Source of the DNA: Deinandra increscens subsp. villosa
Taxonomy: Eukaryota; Streptophyta; Magnoliopsida; Asterales; Asteraceae
NCBI GenBank assembly: GCA_039602395.1
Contig: JBCNJP010000010.1
Location: 96,873,729 to 96,937,728, forward strand
Length of the DNA stretch: 64,000 nt
Direction: 5' to 3'
Shown here: positions 19,697 to 31,970 of the stretch, in pieces
Numbering within the stretch: position 1 is the stretch's first letter
How the letters are laid out: each line of letters begins with the position of its first letter
Notes under the pieces: model-generated
Told to the model about the DNA's origin: nothing
Database searches by the model: none
What the model saw: the letters and a program-made list of their open reading frames with translations, nothing else
Position numbers and translations under genes: made by a program

Positions 19697-22016
19697 CAAA
19701 TTTTCCGAAAAGGCAGATGAGGGATATTTTGTTGGATACTCAGGTGTGTCAAAAGCATACAGAGTGTACAACAAGAGAACCAAAATTGTTAAGGAAACTA
19801 TAAATGTCTCTTTTAATGAAAAATCTACCAACAATTTTGAGTCTCAACCCACTTAGTTATTTGATATTGACGCACTAACCACTGCTTTCAACATAACTGT
19901 TGATAAGCCTGTGAGATCTTTAGTGCAGGAAAATAACTTTTATAGGTCTGTTGATGAACATTGGAAGAGCAACACTGCTGGAACTGAGAAGCAAAACTTC
20001 TTCTCTTCAATGAGCATCAAACCTATCTTGCCAGGCAATGGAAAGAAACCTTCTGAAATAATTCAAATTGAAAAAGAAATTGTTCTGGTCGAAGTTCAAA
20101 CGGAAATTTCTCCGGCTGACGTTCAAACGGAAAACTTTATTTCAGAAACTATTGAGAAGAATGATTCCGGATCAACTGAACCTGAAAATTCAAATGATGA
20201 ATTCAGTTTCGAGCATCTGACCCACCTTTCAGAAGACAGTTCTCACAATACAGTTGAAAGTTCAAATCTTGTTTCACAAATTGCTGATATTGAGCTTGAT
20301 TACAGACTTCCTCAGCTCAATATACCCTCAAATGGAAGAAGCCATGAGTTTTCTATGTTTCTAGACAGAAGAATCAACAGAGATCACCCAGTGAGAAACA
20401 TTATTGGAGAAGTGTCAGCACCTGTGTTGACAAGGAGTAGATCTGCTAATGCAAACATTTGTTTGCATGCTGTACTTTTGTCTCAAGAAGTGCCCAAGAA
20501 GGTAACAGATGCCTTGGAAGACAACAGTTGGGTCGAGGCAATGCAGGAAGAGTTATTTCAGATTAACAAGCAGAAAGTTTGGGAATTGGTAGATCTGCCT
20601 AATGGAGCAGAAACAATTGGCACAAAGTGGGTATTCAGAAATAATAAAGATGATAGGGGAATTGTTATCAAGAACAAAGCAAGACTCGTAGTGCAACGCT
20701 ATGTACAGGAAGAAGGCATTGATTATGATGAAGTGTTTGCACCAGTGGCTAGATTGGAAGTTATCAGAATCTTCCTAGCCTATGCTGCCTTCAAAGACTT
20801 CCAAGTATTTCAGATGGATGTCAAAAGTGCCTTCCTGTATGGCCTGCTGGAACAAGAAGTATATGTCAACCAACCTCCTGGTTTTGAGGACCCTCACCAT
20901 CCTAACAAGGTGTGCAAGCTAATCAAAGCTTTGTATGGTCTCAAACAAGCACCTAGAACCTGGTATGAAACTCTTTCTAACTATCTTCTAGAGAATGGCT
21001 ACAGGAGAGGGGCCATTGACAAAACACTTTCTGTTAAAACTATTGGTAAGAATATGTTTATGGTACAAATATATGTAGATGATATTATTTTTGGTTCATC
21101 TAACACTGTTTTGTGCAAGGAGTTTGAAACTTTGATGCAGTCCAAATTTGAGATGAGCTCCATGGGAGAACTAACATTCTTCCTAAGACTACAAGTGAAG
21201 CAAACTGCAGATGGAATCTTTTTGAATCAATCAAAGTACATCCAAGACATGCTGAAAAGATTTGACATGCAAGCCTGCTCAAGTGCAAAAACTCCTATAT
21301 CCACTTCCCACAAGTTAACCAATGACTTAAGTGGCAAGCCAGTGGATGTGCACCTGTACAGAGCAATGATAGGCTCACTGATGTATCTCACTGCTAGTAG
21401 ACCTGACATCATGTTCAGTGTTTGCTTATGTGCTAGATATCAGTCCTCACCAAAGGAGTCACATATGCTAGCTGTTAAGAGAATCTTCAAGTATCTAAAG
21501 GGACAACCAAAATTAGGTTTGTGGTATCCCGAGAACTCTGACTTCTCTTTCAGAGCATTCACAGACAGTGATTATGGTGGTTGTGACATTGATAAGAAAT
21601 CAACATCAGGTGGATGTCAATTCCTGGGTGAAAGACTTATCTTTTGGCAATGCAAGAAGCAAACTTGTGTTTCCACTTCAACTGCAGAAGCTGAGTATAT
21701 TGCCGCTTCAAGTTGTTGCAGCCAAGTCCTTTGGATCCAAAATCAAATGCTTGACTATGGGATCACATTCATGGAAACTCCTATTCTTGCAGACAACAAC
21801 AGTGCCATCTCCATCACTAACAATCCGGTAAAGCACTCCAAAACCAAACACATTGACATAAGGTATCATTTTATTAGAGATTGTGTAGAAAAGAATTTGA
21901 TCAAATTATTCAAAGTTCATACTGATCACCAGTTGGCAGATTTGTTTACAAAAGCTTTTGATGAGGCAAGATTTTTCTATCTCATCACAGCCATTAGGAT
22001 GATGAATTTTGAATAA
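19697..22016 (+). pseudogene. Copia pol fragment: integrase C-terminus, RT, RNase H
   Basis: The frame begins near 19697 with KFSEKADEGYFVGYSGVSKA, the end of integrase, then meets a stop TAG at 19854-19856 in the same frame. From there it is open to 22016. RT motifs are in order: TKWVFRNNKDD, FQMDVKSAFLYG, PPGFEDP, ALYGLKQAPRTWYE and the catalytic YVDDIIFGSS (Y codon at 21072). RNase H follows with TDSDYGGCDIDKKSTSGG, STAEAEYIAASSCCSQ, DNNSAISI, HSKTKHIDIRYHFIRD and ADLFTKAF, and the ORF ends MMNFE. RT and RNase H look uninterrupted, so decay is recent or limited, but without the N-terminal half and with an in-frame stop it is not a functional polyprotein. Confidence 0.9.
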
Positions 22017-22763
22017 AAACTTTTCACAATTTTCAAATAAAAGAGAGAAATGCGCTTAAGAGCCCCGTCTCTTGATACAAAAAGAAAAAGAAAAAGAAAA
22101 TTTCTTGTGACAATTTCAGTTCATAGTCAGTAACCTCTGTTACACTATGAAAATTTATCACAAATTTTCAAAAATCTTGTGTTTTGGTGTTCAGCTTTAA
22201 GTTCCGGTTCAACCAGTGAGTAAAACAACTTTTGAAACTCACCGGGTGAACTTCAACCGGAAAAATGCTTTGTAAATGACGTGAACAATGTTTATGAAAA
22301 CAATTCTTCCAAGCGGAGAAATCATCCGCTTGAAGTTCAGACGGAAGAAATTTAGTTTTTAAAATAAAGGAGAAATGGGTTCCGCTTGAACTTCCGGGTC
22401 AACAAAGTCAAAGTCCCATTTAATTACCCGGAAGGCACAACTTTCTAAGCGGATATACATTTATTTACCCATTAAGTTTTTAACTGATTAAAATCCGAGG
22501 TTTCAGTAAATTTACTTTTGGATAAAGACATGCTTTAACTAGTTGTACCGTATAACCCATAAAGCATCTGTCCTATCAGTTACTGAACCGTCTGTTTTAA
22601 CTCTCTCTCCTCCACGTCATCACCGAAAAGGTAAAAAGCCCTAATTTACCGTCACTTTCCCCATTTCTCTCAACCCCACTTAGCAATTACTCCCAAATTT
22701 CTCTCAAACTCTCTCCGATAAATCTTCGTTTAACCGTCAATCTTCTCAAAACCTGTATCAACA
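22017..22763 (+). other. spacer between pol and accessory ORF
   Basis: Non-coding. It contains an (AAAAG)-type run at about 22079-22100 and a cluster of the element's recurring motif in both orientations: TTCAACCGG at 22252, CCGCTTGAA at 22326 and 22382, and TTCAGACGGAA at 22336. A pyrimidine-rich stretch (22590-22720) precedes the ATG and could act as a leader or splice-acceptor tract. Confidence 0.5.
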
Positions 22764-25700
22764 ATGGCTCCAAAAGCAAAAGCGAGTGGCAAGAAGCCCA
22801 TCGGTGACTCAAAGTTTCCTGTAGAACACAATTTGGTGGCGTACCTAGAACCACCAAGCAAAACTGATATCTACAACGGCATGATAGACTTCATCAAAAG
22901 ATCTCACCTTCATCACGCGCTCACTGTTGAAGCAGAAATATTTGAAGAAGTTATGGAGGACTTTTGGTCTCATGCTAAGGTTACCGAAGGCGAAGATGGT
23001 CGTGAAAAGATTGTGTCGAAGGTTCAGGGCACAGAAGTGGAAATTAATGAAGCAAAGGTGCGAAAACTGTTGAAATTAAGGGATGACAGTGGATACGAAG
23101 TAGTCGACTCCCAGAAATATCTTCGACTGTTCAGGGATATTGGATACGGTGGTTCCCTGCAAAGCAAAACTATCAAGAAAGGGCAATTACCCTACAAATG
23201 GAGGTTCTTGGCCCATACAATTTTGGTGTGCCTATCTCCAAAGAAGGGTGGATTTGACGAGCTTGCCAGTGAACAGGCTTCCGCCTTCTATGCTGTGATA
23301 AAAGGTGAAAACTTCAATTTTTCCAAACTGATTTTTCAAGCCCTAAAATCCAACATCCATTCTGAATATATCTACCAGTACCCTAGATTTTTGACATACA
23401 TTCTCAAAGAAGAGTACCCCCAAATCGTCTGGCTTGGTACAATTTTGCAACCAAAACTTCTTAATGAGAAAACTTTTTCAAACCTTGCTTTAAACAAGAC
23501 TGCATTTCTTGGAAGGGACACTGACTATCCCTTACTAATTCCAAGGAAGTTTCCAATTCCAAGGAAGTTTCCAGATGAACCTGCTACTGCTGAGGTTCAA
23601 CCGGAAAATGTAGCAGTAACTAAGCCCCATGCTCAAGATGACAGAGCTATAGACCCAATAGCTTCTGAACACACATCTGTCCCAGCTTCCTCTACTCTTA
23701 AAACTTTTCAATCCAAAAAGAGGAAAGCTTCCACAATCACTACCACTGCCACCTCATCATCAACCTCACCTCCTGTCATTTTCAAAAGATAGAGAAAAGT
23801 GGTCACTAGGTCTCCACCACCTAGTACCACCAACCAACCCGAAGCTTCTAACCCCGTTCAAGGCAAAAAGCCTAAACGAGAAACTGGTTAAATTGGGATT
23901 CTCTCTTAGGGATGAACCTTCATTTGAGGGGGAGTCATTAGAAGCAAATGCACAATCCCCATCTGAACACTTTTCACCCCTACATCCCCTATCACCTAGG
24001 CGTGACAATGCACCCATTCTTGGTTCAAATGAGGGTGTTATTAACTCACCAACCTCATTACAGGAGAACACACCGATGAACCAGGACACTGTTGCATTGA
24101 ACCCCCAATCCTCACCGGAGGTGAATCTCAGGAGATCTGAAGAGATTCATGCAGAAAGGGCTGCTGCTGCCTAAGGATCCCCACTGGATCTTGGTGTCAG
24201 CAGTAACATCAATAAGACCCAATATGCGGCAATCTTCTCTGAATCAGCACCTGGAAGTCCTTCATTGGATCCAAAGATTGCTGAAACAGATGAAGAGAAT
24301 CCCTGGTGCCAAGAACCCGTGGGTACCACTGCTGATCAATCTAGGATTGATAGCTTGGTTTTGTCCAAGGATACTGGTAAAAAGCCAGTTGAGGACAGTT
24401 ATACACTACCTGAATTGACGAAATTGTACCTCTCACTCCAAGCACAGGTTGATACTCTGAATGCAACTGTTGCGCATTTGGTGAAAGCTGATCCTACTAT
24501 CACTGAAGCAGGTCCTTCAAACCCTATCAGAGAAGCTGATGAAGCTGTTATTGCTGATGAAGCTGATACTGTCAAATTGGGGGAGAAGATGCCCTCAAGG
24601 CCTGTTATAATTGAAATTGAAGAAGTTCAGAGGATACCGGCTGAAGTTAGAGCCACAGCTTGTGAAAGAATTGGTGTCAACCCCTTCACTGTAGAAGAAA
24701 GTTGGGTGAACATGAAATGCGGTCAACTGATTGCTATTTCTCCTTTTGAGGACTCCAACCTCACTAAGCTTGTACAGTCAACCATGCTGATTGCTGGCGC
24801 TCTCCCTGAGCACATAAACATGATCACAACACTTCTCAAAGAAGTTATCTTTCCGGCTAAAAGAGTCAGTGATCAAGTGGTAGGAAACATTGCCTCTACT
24901 AGCAAGGCAGCTATGGATGTTGAAGAGAGCACTGCAACTGTTGCAGTTGCTTCAATAACTGAAGGAGGAGACGAAAACTTGATTGGTGAAGGAGAAGGCA
25001 CAAAGGTGCTGGAAATAGCTGACAAAGAACCTGAAGTCACCATACCTCAGGTGGTGACTGAAGGCCAAATTCTTGTTCAACCGGAAGTTCAACCGGAACT
25101 TCAACCGGAAACTCAACCGGAATAACAAAGAAGTGAAGGAGCAGAAGACATAGCCGAAACTTTGATAGCCTTAAGGAGCTCAGAACCAGTTTAAGCAGAA
25201 ACACCTGTTCAAACTGATATTCCTAAAACCATTCAACAGGTGGTTCAGACTCCTGAAGCTGAGGCTATAGTGAAAATGGTAGAAAATACCAAAAGGGTAG
25301 CAGAAGATGAGAGGCTAGCCAAAGAACTTCAAGAGGAATATGATCTGTATCTGCAAAATGGAGTGTTTGAGAACTTGCTTGAAGAGGCTAAGACAAGATC
25401 TTTCAACTGGAGGCTAAAGGATTATAATTTGGATGCAGTGACTGAAACTGACAGGCAGAGGTTGATTTCCATTGCCTCTCAATTGCCTACCAGGTTGACA
25501 AAGAATGGTGAGAATTACATTCTGCTGAAAAAGGTACAAAGGGCTCTTATGGTCAGAAACTTGAAGACAGAGGAAGAGGTAGCTCAGATGCAAGTTAGGG
25601 AACTTTGCAGCTTAATTGATACTATCTTTTATGAGCTTAGAGGAGAGATAGCTGCTGTTAATCCTAACTTGGTGATGCCTTCACCTTCAGAGCTCATCTC

Positions 25701-26742
25701 AGGTACAACAACAAATGTAAATGTTAAACTTGAATTTACTAATGTTGCAGATGTACAACCTCCACCCTCCTTCATTTACAACCCAAACCCCATACCTACA
25801 ACAGTTCCATCAATTCTACAATCACTTGCCATCACTCCCTACAAACCACCCTCCATCTCCAAGAAAGTAGCCACCAAGCTTGCCAACCCCAAATACAGAA
25901 CAGATAACTTCACACCAATTATTCCCCTCAAGAAGAAGCCTCCACCTACCATGGATTTTTCTGACATTTTCCCACCTACTCCACCTTCAAGTCCCACACC
26001 AGAAGCTATTAAACCACCAACTCAAACTTCCCTACCTCCTCTCACCATCAATGAACCTTCTACCACCATCACCAAACCTACTGAAGCTCAAACTGGCCCT
26101 TCTTCATCATCTTCCAAAGGCAAAAGACCTATTGTGCAAGAATCTGCAAATGATTCTGATGAAGAAAGGATGATAAGAAAAAGGAAAATGATGCATGCCA
26201 AGAACAAAAGAGATCAAAGGCAGAGAAGAAAAGCTCCACCCAGAAAGAAGCAGATTGTGGGTTGGACAGTAGATGAAGCCTCTTTTGATTTCACCTTCAA
26301 GTTGGCAAATGGCATAACTCAAGTGGTAAATGTTCACAAGGCCACTACATATCTTACTTTGCTGCAAATGACAAACATCATTCTGAAGCTTAGAGAGATT
26401 CTGAGTCCTTCAAGAGCTGAGCACATGTTAAGGCTTGTCATTGAACCAACTGTGCTGGACTGCGGAGTGTTCTACAAAAGCAATTTAGATGATGATTCAG
26501 CAGAAGAAGAAGAAGAAGAAGAGCCTGCAAGTGAAATATAATTTATTATTTGGGAAGAGGAAGAGAAGCTATTTTATGTTCACAGAGCAGATGGCACCTT
26601 CACAGTTCATGAGTCCATTTCTGTTCAAGAAGAATGGAGCAAAATGGACTGGGAATCTTTCAAGCATGTGAAGGTGACCAAAACAAATTCAAAAGAGCTT
26701 TCTCAAAACCTTGATGCCAACATCAGAACCACTGACAAGTAG
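22764..26742 (+). pseudogene. Copia post-pol accessory ORF (env-like position), broken
   Basis: The ATG at 22764 starts a basic N-terminus (MAPKAKASGKKPIG). Residues 30-240 form the conserved domain shared with the ORF at 8671-11345: HHAL, FW, then W146-RxLAH, NFSK near residue 185, YPRFL and EEYP. The frame is broken by TAG at 23790, a frame change near 23880, TAA at 24172, 25123 and 25192, and TAA at 26539. After that last stop 66 more codons remain open in the same frame to TAG at 26740-26742. The middle is acidic and P/E/T-rich, including four QPE repeats (25076-25122) that encode the CAACCGGAA motif. A predicted coiled coil lies near 25260-25400 and a basic K/R cluster at about 26165-26255 resembles a nuclear localisation signal. 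No signal peptide or membrane helix is visible. Confidence 0.7.
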
Positions 26743-26809
26743 GATAAGGAGAAGAAGATTTTTGGGTACAAGTCAATTTTTGAAGATGAACATTGGAATT
26801 TGACAGCAT

Positions 26810-26825
26810 CAGCTTAGGGGGAGAT
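26810..26825 (+). other. polypurine tract of the plus-strand Copia
   Basis: TTAGGGGGAGAT directly precedes the LTR start TGTAAGG. Confidence 0.6.
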
Positions 26826-27511
26826 TGTAAGGAATATTGCGCTTAGAAGATTTCCGGCTGAATGCCAATTTTGTTATGTTCCGGCTGAAGTTGAAGTTGA
26901 AGCGGAATTCTCACTTCAAGCGGAACTGGCAGTTCAAGCGGAAAGAAGCAGTTTTGTCCTTTAGCGAATATTCCGGGTGAACTCATTTATCCACCAGATA
27001 AAGAGTTCAACCGGACTTTTCCTGAGATGACTTTTCAGCAAGTCCAATCCTGCAAAAGCTTCTCGTATGCTTCTATATCTGATTCAAGCCACTCTCCTAA
27101 AGTAGTATGTTGCTGTAAACACGCAAGATATTCCAATTGTCGATGTTTATTCTTTTGGTAGTTTGTATTTGACTTTTTAGTTTACGGTCTAGATTAGATC
27201 GCATGAGATCAATGGCTGTCATTGATCTCATCAGCACTATATATAGCATAGTTAGCTCTCAGTACACAACACCTTAAAGGAACATCATCTGTTCTTGAAC
27301 AACTTGTAATAGTGTAGCTTTGAGTTAATGCAAATAGTGCCGAGTATTTGATACTTTGTTGTTACTATCTTTTTGCAAATCAAGCATTTACATTATACGC
27401 AAGAACTAAATATTGCTTAAGTAAAGTGAAATATAACTTTAATTCCGCAGGGTTATATTTGCAAGTAAAGGGCTTTGTTTTAGTTTAACTCTAACTAATA
27501 ACGATCCTACA
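26826..27511 (+). repeat. 3' LTR of the plus-strand Copia
   Basis: It starts TGTAAGGAATATTGCGC. The first 190 bp hold at least four TTCAAGCGGAA-type motifs (26897, 26915, 26933, 27006). A TATA box, CTATATATAG, is at about 27237-27246. The right boundary is uncertain: CCTACA at 27506-27511 is a plausible end, but there is no second LTR to confirm it. Confidence 0.55.
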
Positions 27512-28509
27512 TAAAGTGTTTTTTATTAAATATATGAGAATCCCTCATTTAAAGTGTTATTTAGTTTTCTTTTATTTCTAAAGAATTACTTTCCTTAAAA
27601 AAAATTACTAATTGATTTAAACCATAATCGACCTCCTTAATTGACACTTCTTCAAACCTCTTGAATAGCAAATCCAAAATCCGGAGATGAACTTAAAAGT
27701 TTTCAAGCTTGGCATGGATCGAACGAAGTTGTTTACTGCCACCATGATTTGGTGGCAATTAAACGGAATGTAGGTACTGGGAAATCAAGAGCGGGCAAAG
27801 AATTATATGGCTGCTCTTTATGGTCGGTTAGTAAGTTCACTTAAATTATGCTTAATCAAATTAATGATGCTCTACTGTAATTTGCTTTATAGACGAGTGG
27901 ATGCAACTTCTTCATCTAGAAAGATGATGTTCATGCATTGCTTGGAGAAAGAGATTCATATACGAGACTTGAAGCTAAAAACAGGGAATTAGAGCTGATG
28001 AGTGCTGAGTTGGTAGAAGAAAAATGATCCTTAAAGAACATAACCAAACGTTGAAGTTTGAACTTTCAAAATTTAAGTATAACAAGTTGCTAGTTTTTGA
28101 TGTTTTGTTTCTCATTGTAACGTTTTATGTCTATGTGATGTAATGAAATGAAAGTATGGGACACTATGGCGTATGACTTTTTTGATCAATTAAGTTGTTG
28201 TGAAAGTGTTTAATGTTTTGGATTTATTTAATTTTGGTATGAAAGTATGGCACAACATATGACCATGAAGCAACAAAACACATATGACCCATATTTAGAT
28301 CAAACAGAAGCAACAAATATGGATAAAAGTGAGATGAAACAGTAGCAACAATGAAGTTAAACCATCCATTTGTTAACTAGCAAACAAAACTTGCAATCAA
28401 AAGTACGTTGCAAACAAAACCATGAAGCAACAAAATTTATATCAAACACACTAGTGTTAAAAACATACAAACTAAACATGCATCAATTTGTTAACTTGTA
28501 AAATTCCCC
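27512..28509. other. unassigned AT-rich DNA
   Basis: A few short open stretches occur at 27660-28030, with a possible intron (GT...AG around 27834-27892), but they match no family I know. The remainder is AT-rich with no feature seen. Confidence 0.35.
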
Positions 28510-29477
28510 CCTCCATCATGTAGTGAAACATGCACCTGTTACCGGTGTCCAAGTTACGTGCATCTTGAAAAGAAGCCCAATTTCTTGCCACATACCTGCT
28601 TGTGATTTTTTTGAAGATTGAGTTAATATATATCAAAACAGATAAATATTTACTACACTTCTATGATGGTTAAATGTACCTTGTATCGCGTGGATTGATT
28701 TTAGCTCTAAAGTGTAGCACATATAACTCTGAATCTTCCACCCGAACATTCATACTCATAGTGGATTCAATTTCAGTCATTTCTGTAAGTGCTGCTACTG
28801 GTCATCTATGAAAAACAGAGTTAAAACATAAAAATTAACAAATGGATGACTTTCAAATAATATATAACAAACAATCGAACTAAAACTCTGTACTTACATA
28901 TGCCTGATGTCGTTTAATAACCACTTCATCCTCAAAAAAAATATCATGCTCCTCCTCATCCTCAGACACTTGATTATCACTCTCCTCCTCATGATCAGAC
29001 ACTTCATCATCACTCTCCTCCTCATGCTCGGACACTTCATCATCGTTATGGTTCTCATCTACACCAAAAGCAGGTTGCTCATTAAGGTCAAAATTAGCAG
29101 GAATGTTGTCAAGGTCAACATTAACTCTGTTTTCTCCAAAAACTATGATATTCCAGTTGTCAGCATCAATGATTTCAAAACCCACAACATATTTTTGGCG
29201 AATCTGAACCGCCGTTACTATAGCTCTCCAACCATCAATTATGTATAGGCCACCATCTGCGTCATCCACTTCAATTAGAAAACATAAATCATCGCTCAAA
29301 TGAAGAGTAATTATGCGGTGCGGTGCCACCATGTTGAAGTACAATCTAAATGCGCTTCTAGGTAACTTCTGCAATTATTGAGACAGTTAAAAGAAATTAT
29401 AGCTAATATATAAGACAAAAGTTAACGAATTACAAAGAGAGCTCCGACCGATAGCGTATGACCTTGAAGAACCTCAT
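28510..29477 (-). CDS. B3-domain (REM-like) DNA-binding protein gene, possibly degraded
   Basis: A minus-strand ATG at 29475-29477 gives MRFFKVIRYRSELSL, the start typical of plant B3/REM proteins. An intron ends TTGCAG at 29369, and an exon from 29368 to 28898 encodes LPRSAFRLYFNMV, the core ITLHLSDDLCFLIEVDD, then DGWRAIV and NIIVFGENRVNV, which fit one B3 fold of about 95 residues. An acidic tail rich in E, D and S with three related SEHEEESDDEV-like repeats follows. The exon ends with GTAAGT. Further segments, about 28680-28800 (MTEIESTMSMNVRVED) and 28510-28600 (VARNWASFQDARNLDTGNRC), look like part of a second B3 domain. I could not join all exons in one frame, so it may be a pseudogene. 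Confidence 0.5.
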
Positions 29478-29849
29478 CGCGCAAACCTCAACAATTATAG
29501 ATCTGTTAGCGTCATAAAGTACAAAATCATATACAAAGATTGAAAAATTATGATCTTAATTACCTTCAAGATCTTGATGTTTCTGATGCCCTATCTCTGT
29601 TTTGGATTTCTGAAAGAAAGTATATGTGGGTAAGGGTAAGAACGACGTGGTTAGGGTTTGGGTAAATTAATGGGGGTAATCAGGTTAAAAAGGTTTTTGG
29701 ATAAAATCCAATTTAAATATAACATAAACTAATTTTCTAGATATAAAGTAATGCTACTTAAATTAATTAAATTCGACTATATACATATTAATTATCTAGA
29801 TATAATTAAATTAATTTTTTACATATAAAATAAATTAATTATCTACGTA
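29478..29849. other. upstream region of the B3 gene, AT-rich
   Basis: Probable 5' region of the minus-strand B3 gene; the segment near 29550-29610 could be a 5' UTR exon followed by a GTAATT donor. Beyond it the DNA is AT-rich. Confidence 0.3.
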
Positions 29850-31240
29850 TAATTTGGGTATATCGACCCAATTGGGCATAATGAACCTAAATTGGGCATA
29901 ATAAACCTCAATTGGGTATAATGAAGCTCAATTGGGTATAATGAGGCTCAATTGGGTATTATCAAGCTCAATTGGGTATAATGAGGCTCAATTAGGTGTA
30001 ATCGACACAATTAGGTATTATGAAGCTCAGTTGGGTACAATGAAGCTCAACTGGGTATAATCAAGCTCAATTGGGTATAATGAGGCTCAATTGGGTATAA
30101 TGAGGCTCATCAGGGTATAATCAACACAACTGGGCATAAAGAACCTAAATTGGTTATAATCATCACAAGTGGGCATAATGAACCTAAATTGGGTATAATC
30201 ATCACAACTGGGCATAATGAACCTAAATTGGGTATAATGAGGCTCAATTGGACATAATGAATCTAAATTATGTTTAATAAGGCTCAATAGGGTATAATGA
30301 AGCTCAATTGGGTATAATCGACGCAATTGGATATTATGAAGCTCAGTTGGGTATAATGAAGCTCAACTGGGTATAATGAGGCTCAATTGGGTATAATGAG
30401 GCTTAATATGGCATAATGAAGCTCAATTGGGTGTAATCGGCCCAATTGGGTATTATTAAGCTCAGTTAGGTATAATGAAGCTCAATTGGGTATAATCAAG
30501 CTCAATTGGGTATAATGAGGCTCAATTGGGTATAAGGAGGCTTAATATGACATAATGAAGCTCAATTGGGTATAATCAAGCTCAATTGGGTATAATCGAG
30601 GCTCAATTGGGTATAAGGAGGCTTAATATGACATAATGAAGCTCAATTGGGTATAATCGACACAATTGGGCATAATAAACATAAATTGGGTATAATCATC
30701 AAAATTAGGCATAATGAACCTAAATTTGGTATATTATCAAAATTTCGCATAATGAAGCTCAATTTGGTATAATGACGCACAATTGGGCATAATGAACCTA
30801 AATTGGGCATAATGATCCTAAATTGGGTATAATTATAAAATTTTGGCATAATGAACATATATTGGGTATAATCCTCATAATTGGGCATAATGAAGCTCAA
30901 TTTGGTATAATGACGCTCAATTTGGTATAATGAGGCTCAACTGGGTATAATGAGGCCTTAATTGGGTATAATGAGGGTCAATTGGGCATAATGAAGCTCA
31001 TTTGGGTATAATGAGACTCAATTCAGTATAAGCAACACAATTAGGCGTAATGAAGCTCAACTGGGTATAATGAGGCTCTATTGGGTTTAATGAGGCTCAA
31101 TAGGGCATAATGAAGCTCAATTTGGTTATAATGATGCTTGGGTATAATGAACCTCAATTGGGTATAATGAGGCTCAATAGGACATGATCGAATCCATTGC
31201 ACATAATGAATGTAATTAGGCATATTGAAGATCAATTAGG
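29850..31240 (+). repeat. 20-bp minisatellite, about 1.4 kb
   Basis: Nearly 70 head-to-tail units of about 20 bp with the consensus CTCAATTGGGTATAATGAGG. Variants change GAGG to GAAG, TATAATCA, GCATAATG and AACCTAA. Some variants are grouped in higher-order blocks, for example the alternating units at 30120-30230. Apparent minus-strand reading frames with repeated M-P-x-x-x-x-Y-T-Q are products of the repeat and not genes. Confidence 0.9.
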
Positions 31241-31970
31241 CTTAATTACTATATATATTATTTACGAGATAATTATGAGTAAATTTACAATTTTTTTATT
31301 AGATAATATAATATTTTAATTATTATAATAATATTTTATTAAATATATTAATTCACCATGCGTTTATAAAATATAGTCATGCTCGACTCAATCAATATAT
31401 GTGAGTACGAGTAAGTCCTTACAACATACTCTCGTCTAGCTAAAATGATTATTGTCTACTTTAATAAGTCAAGGTCTCATGTTCGATTCCCACTCTCATT
31501 TTTTTAATATATTATTTTTCCTTCTTCAAGAAATTCTTGTTTGTTCTCATATTTACGTTGGCAGTTTTCGTAGATGATTCAAATCATCATAAACGGGAAT
31601 ATCAATAGCGAAAATTTCATAATGCAATTGCTTCCCTCAGATTAATATTTCAAAATCAGTAGGGTTTCTGTGATTTTTTTTCTCTTCCCACCGACAACAA
31701 TCTCAAACCAATTCGGAGATTGAAAGTTCATTTTGCCATCGTGATAACATGATAAAACCGATTCCTTCCGTTTTACTTGTAACTTTGTTTACTAAAACTA
31801 GATTCACGAATTGGGGAACACTTTAGTTGTGGGAAAAAAAACATTACTCAATCATCATCTTCTACAGAAATAAGTGATGATTCTTATATTTATTTGTCGA
31901 ATATGGTTGTAATTAATTTTTTTATGACTTCACAATCTCCAGAATTATCTATTTTATAGTTTAGATCATT
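31241..31970. other. AT-rich DNA with a possible SINE-like fragment
   Basis: Around 31410-31500 the phrase GTCTCATGTTCGATTCCCAC matches a pol III B-box (GTTCGATTCC) and is followed by a T-run. No clear A-box partner is seen, so the SINE idea is weak. The remainder holds nothing recognisable, although it may include the 5' part of the CACTA gene. Confidence 0.3.

Larger units (their letters stand above)
19691..27511 (+). mobile_element. 5'-truncated Copia element (pol, accessory ORF, 3' LTR)
   Basis: Order: end of integrase, RT and RNase H (to 22016), a 748-bp spacer, a broken accessory ORF (22764-26742), purine tract, and LTR from 26826. Gag, protease, most of integrase and the 5' LTR are missing. 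An extra ORF after pol is the arrangement known from Sirevirus-type Copia elements, where it is called env-like; here the product shows no membrane segment. A short motif, TTCAANCGGAA, recurs throughout. Confidence 0.75.

Noticed and set aside
22764..26742. Retroviral envelope gene
   Set aside because: The ORF stands where env-like ORFs stand in Sireviruses, but no signal peptide, membrane helix or cleavage site is visible; the protein is acidic with a basic nuclear-type cluster.
12325..27511. Minus-strand gag and plus-strand pol as parts of one Copia
   Set aside because: They are on opposite strands, separated by a Gypsy LTR piece and a Mutator-like element, and their LTRs are unrelated.
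30087..31235. Minus-strand frames with repeated M-P-x-Y-T-Q-like peptides
   Set aside because: They are translations of the 20-bp minisatellite; frame drifts with each unit variant and no start context or domain is present.
29850..31240. CRISPR-like array
   Set aside because: Units are contiguous without unique spacers, and the genome is a plant.
31460..31500. tRNA gene
   Set aside because: Only a B-box-like word is present; no cloverleaf can be drawn around it. At most a SINE remnant.
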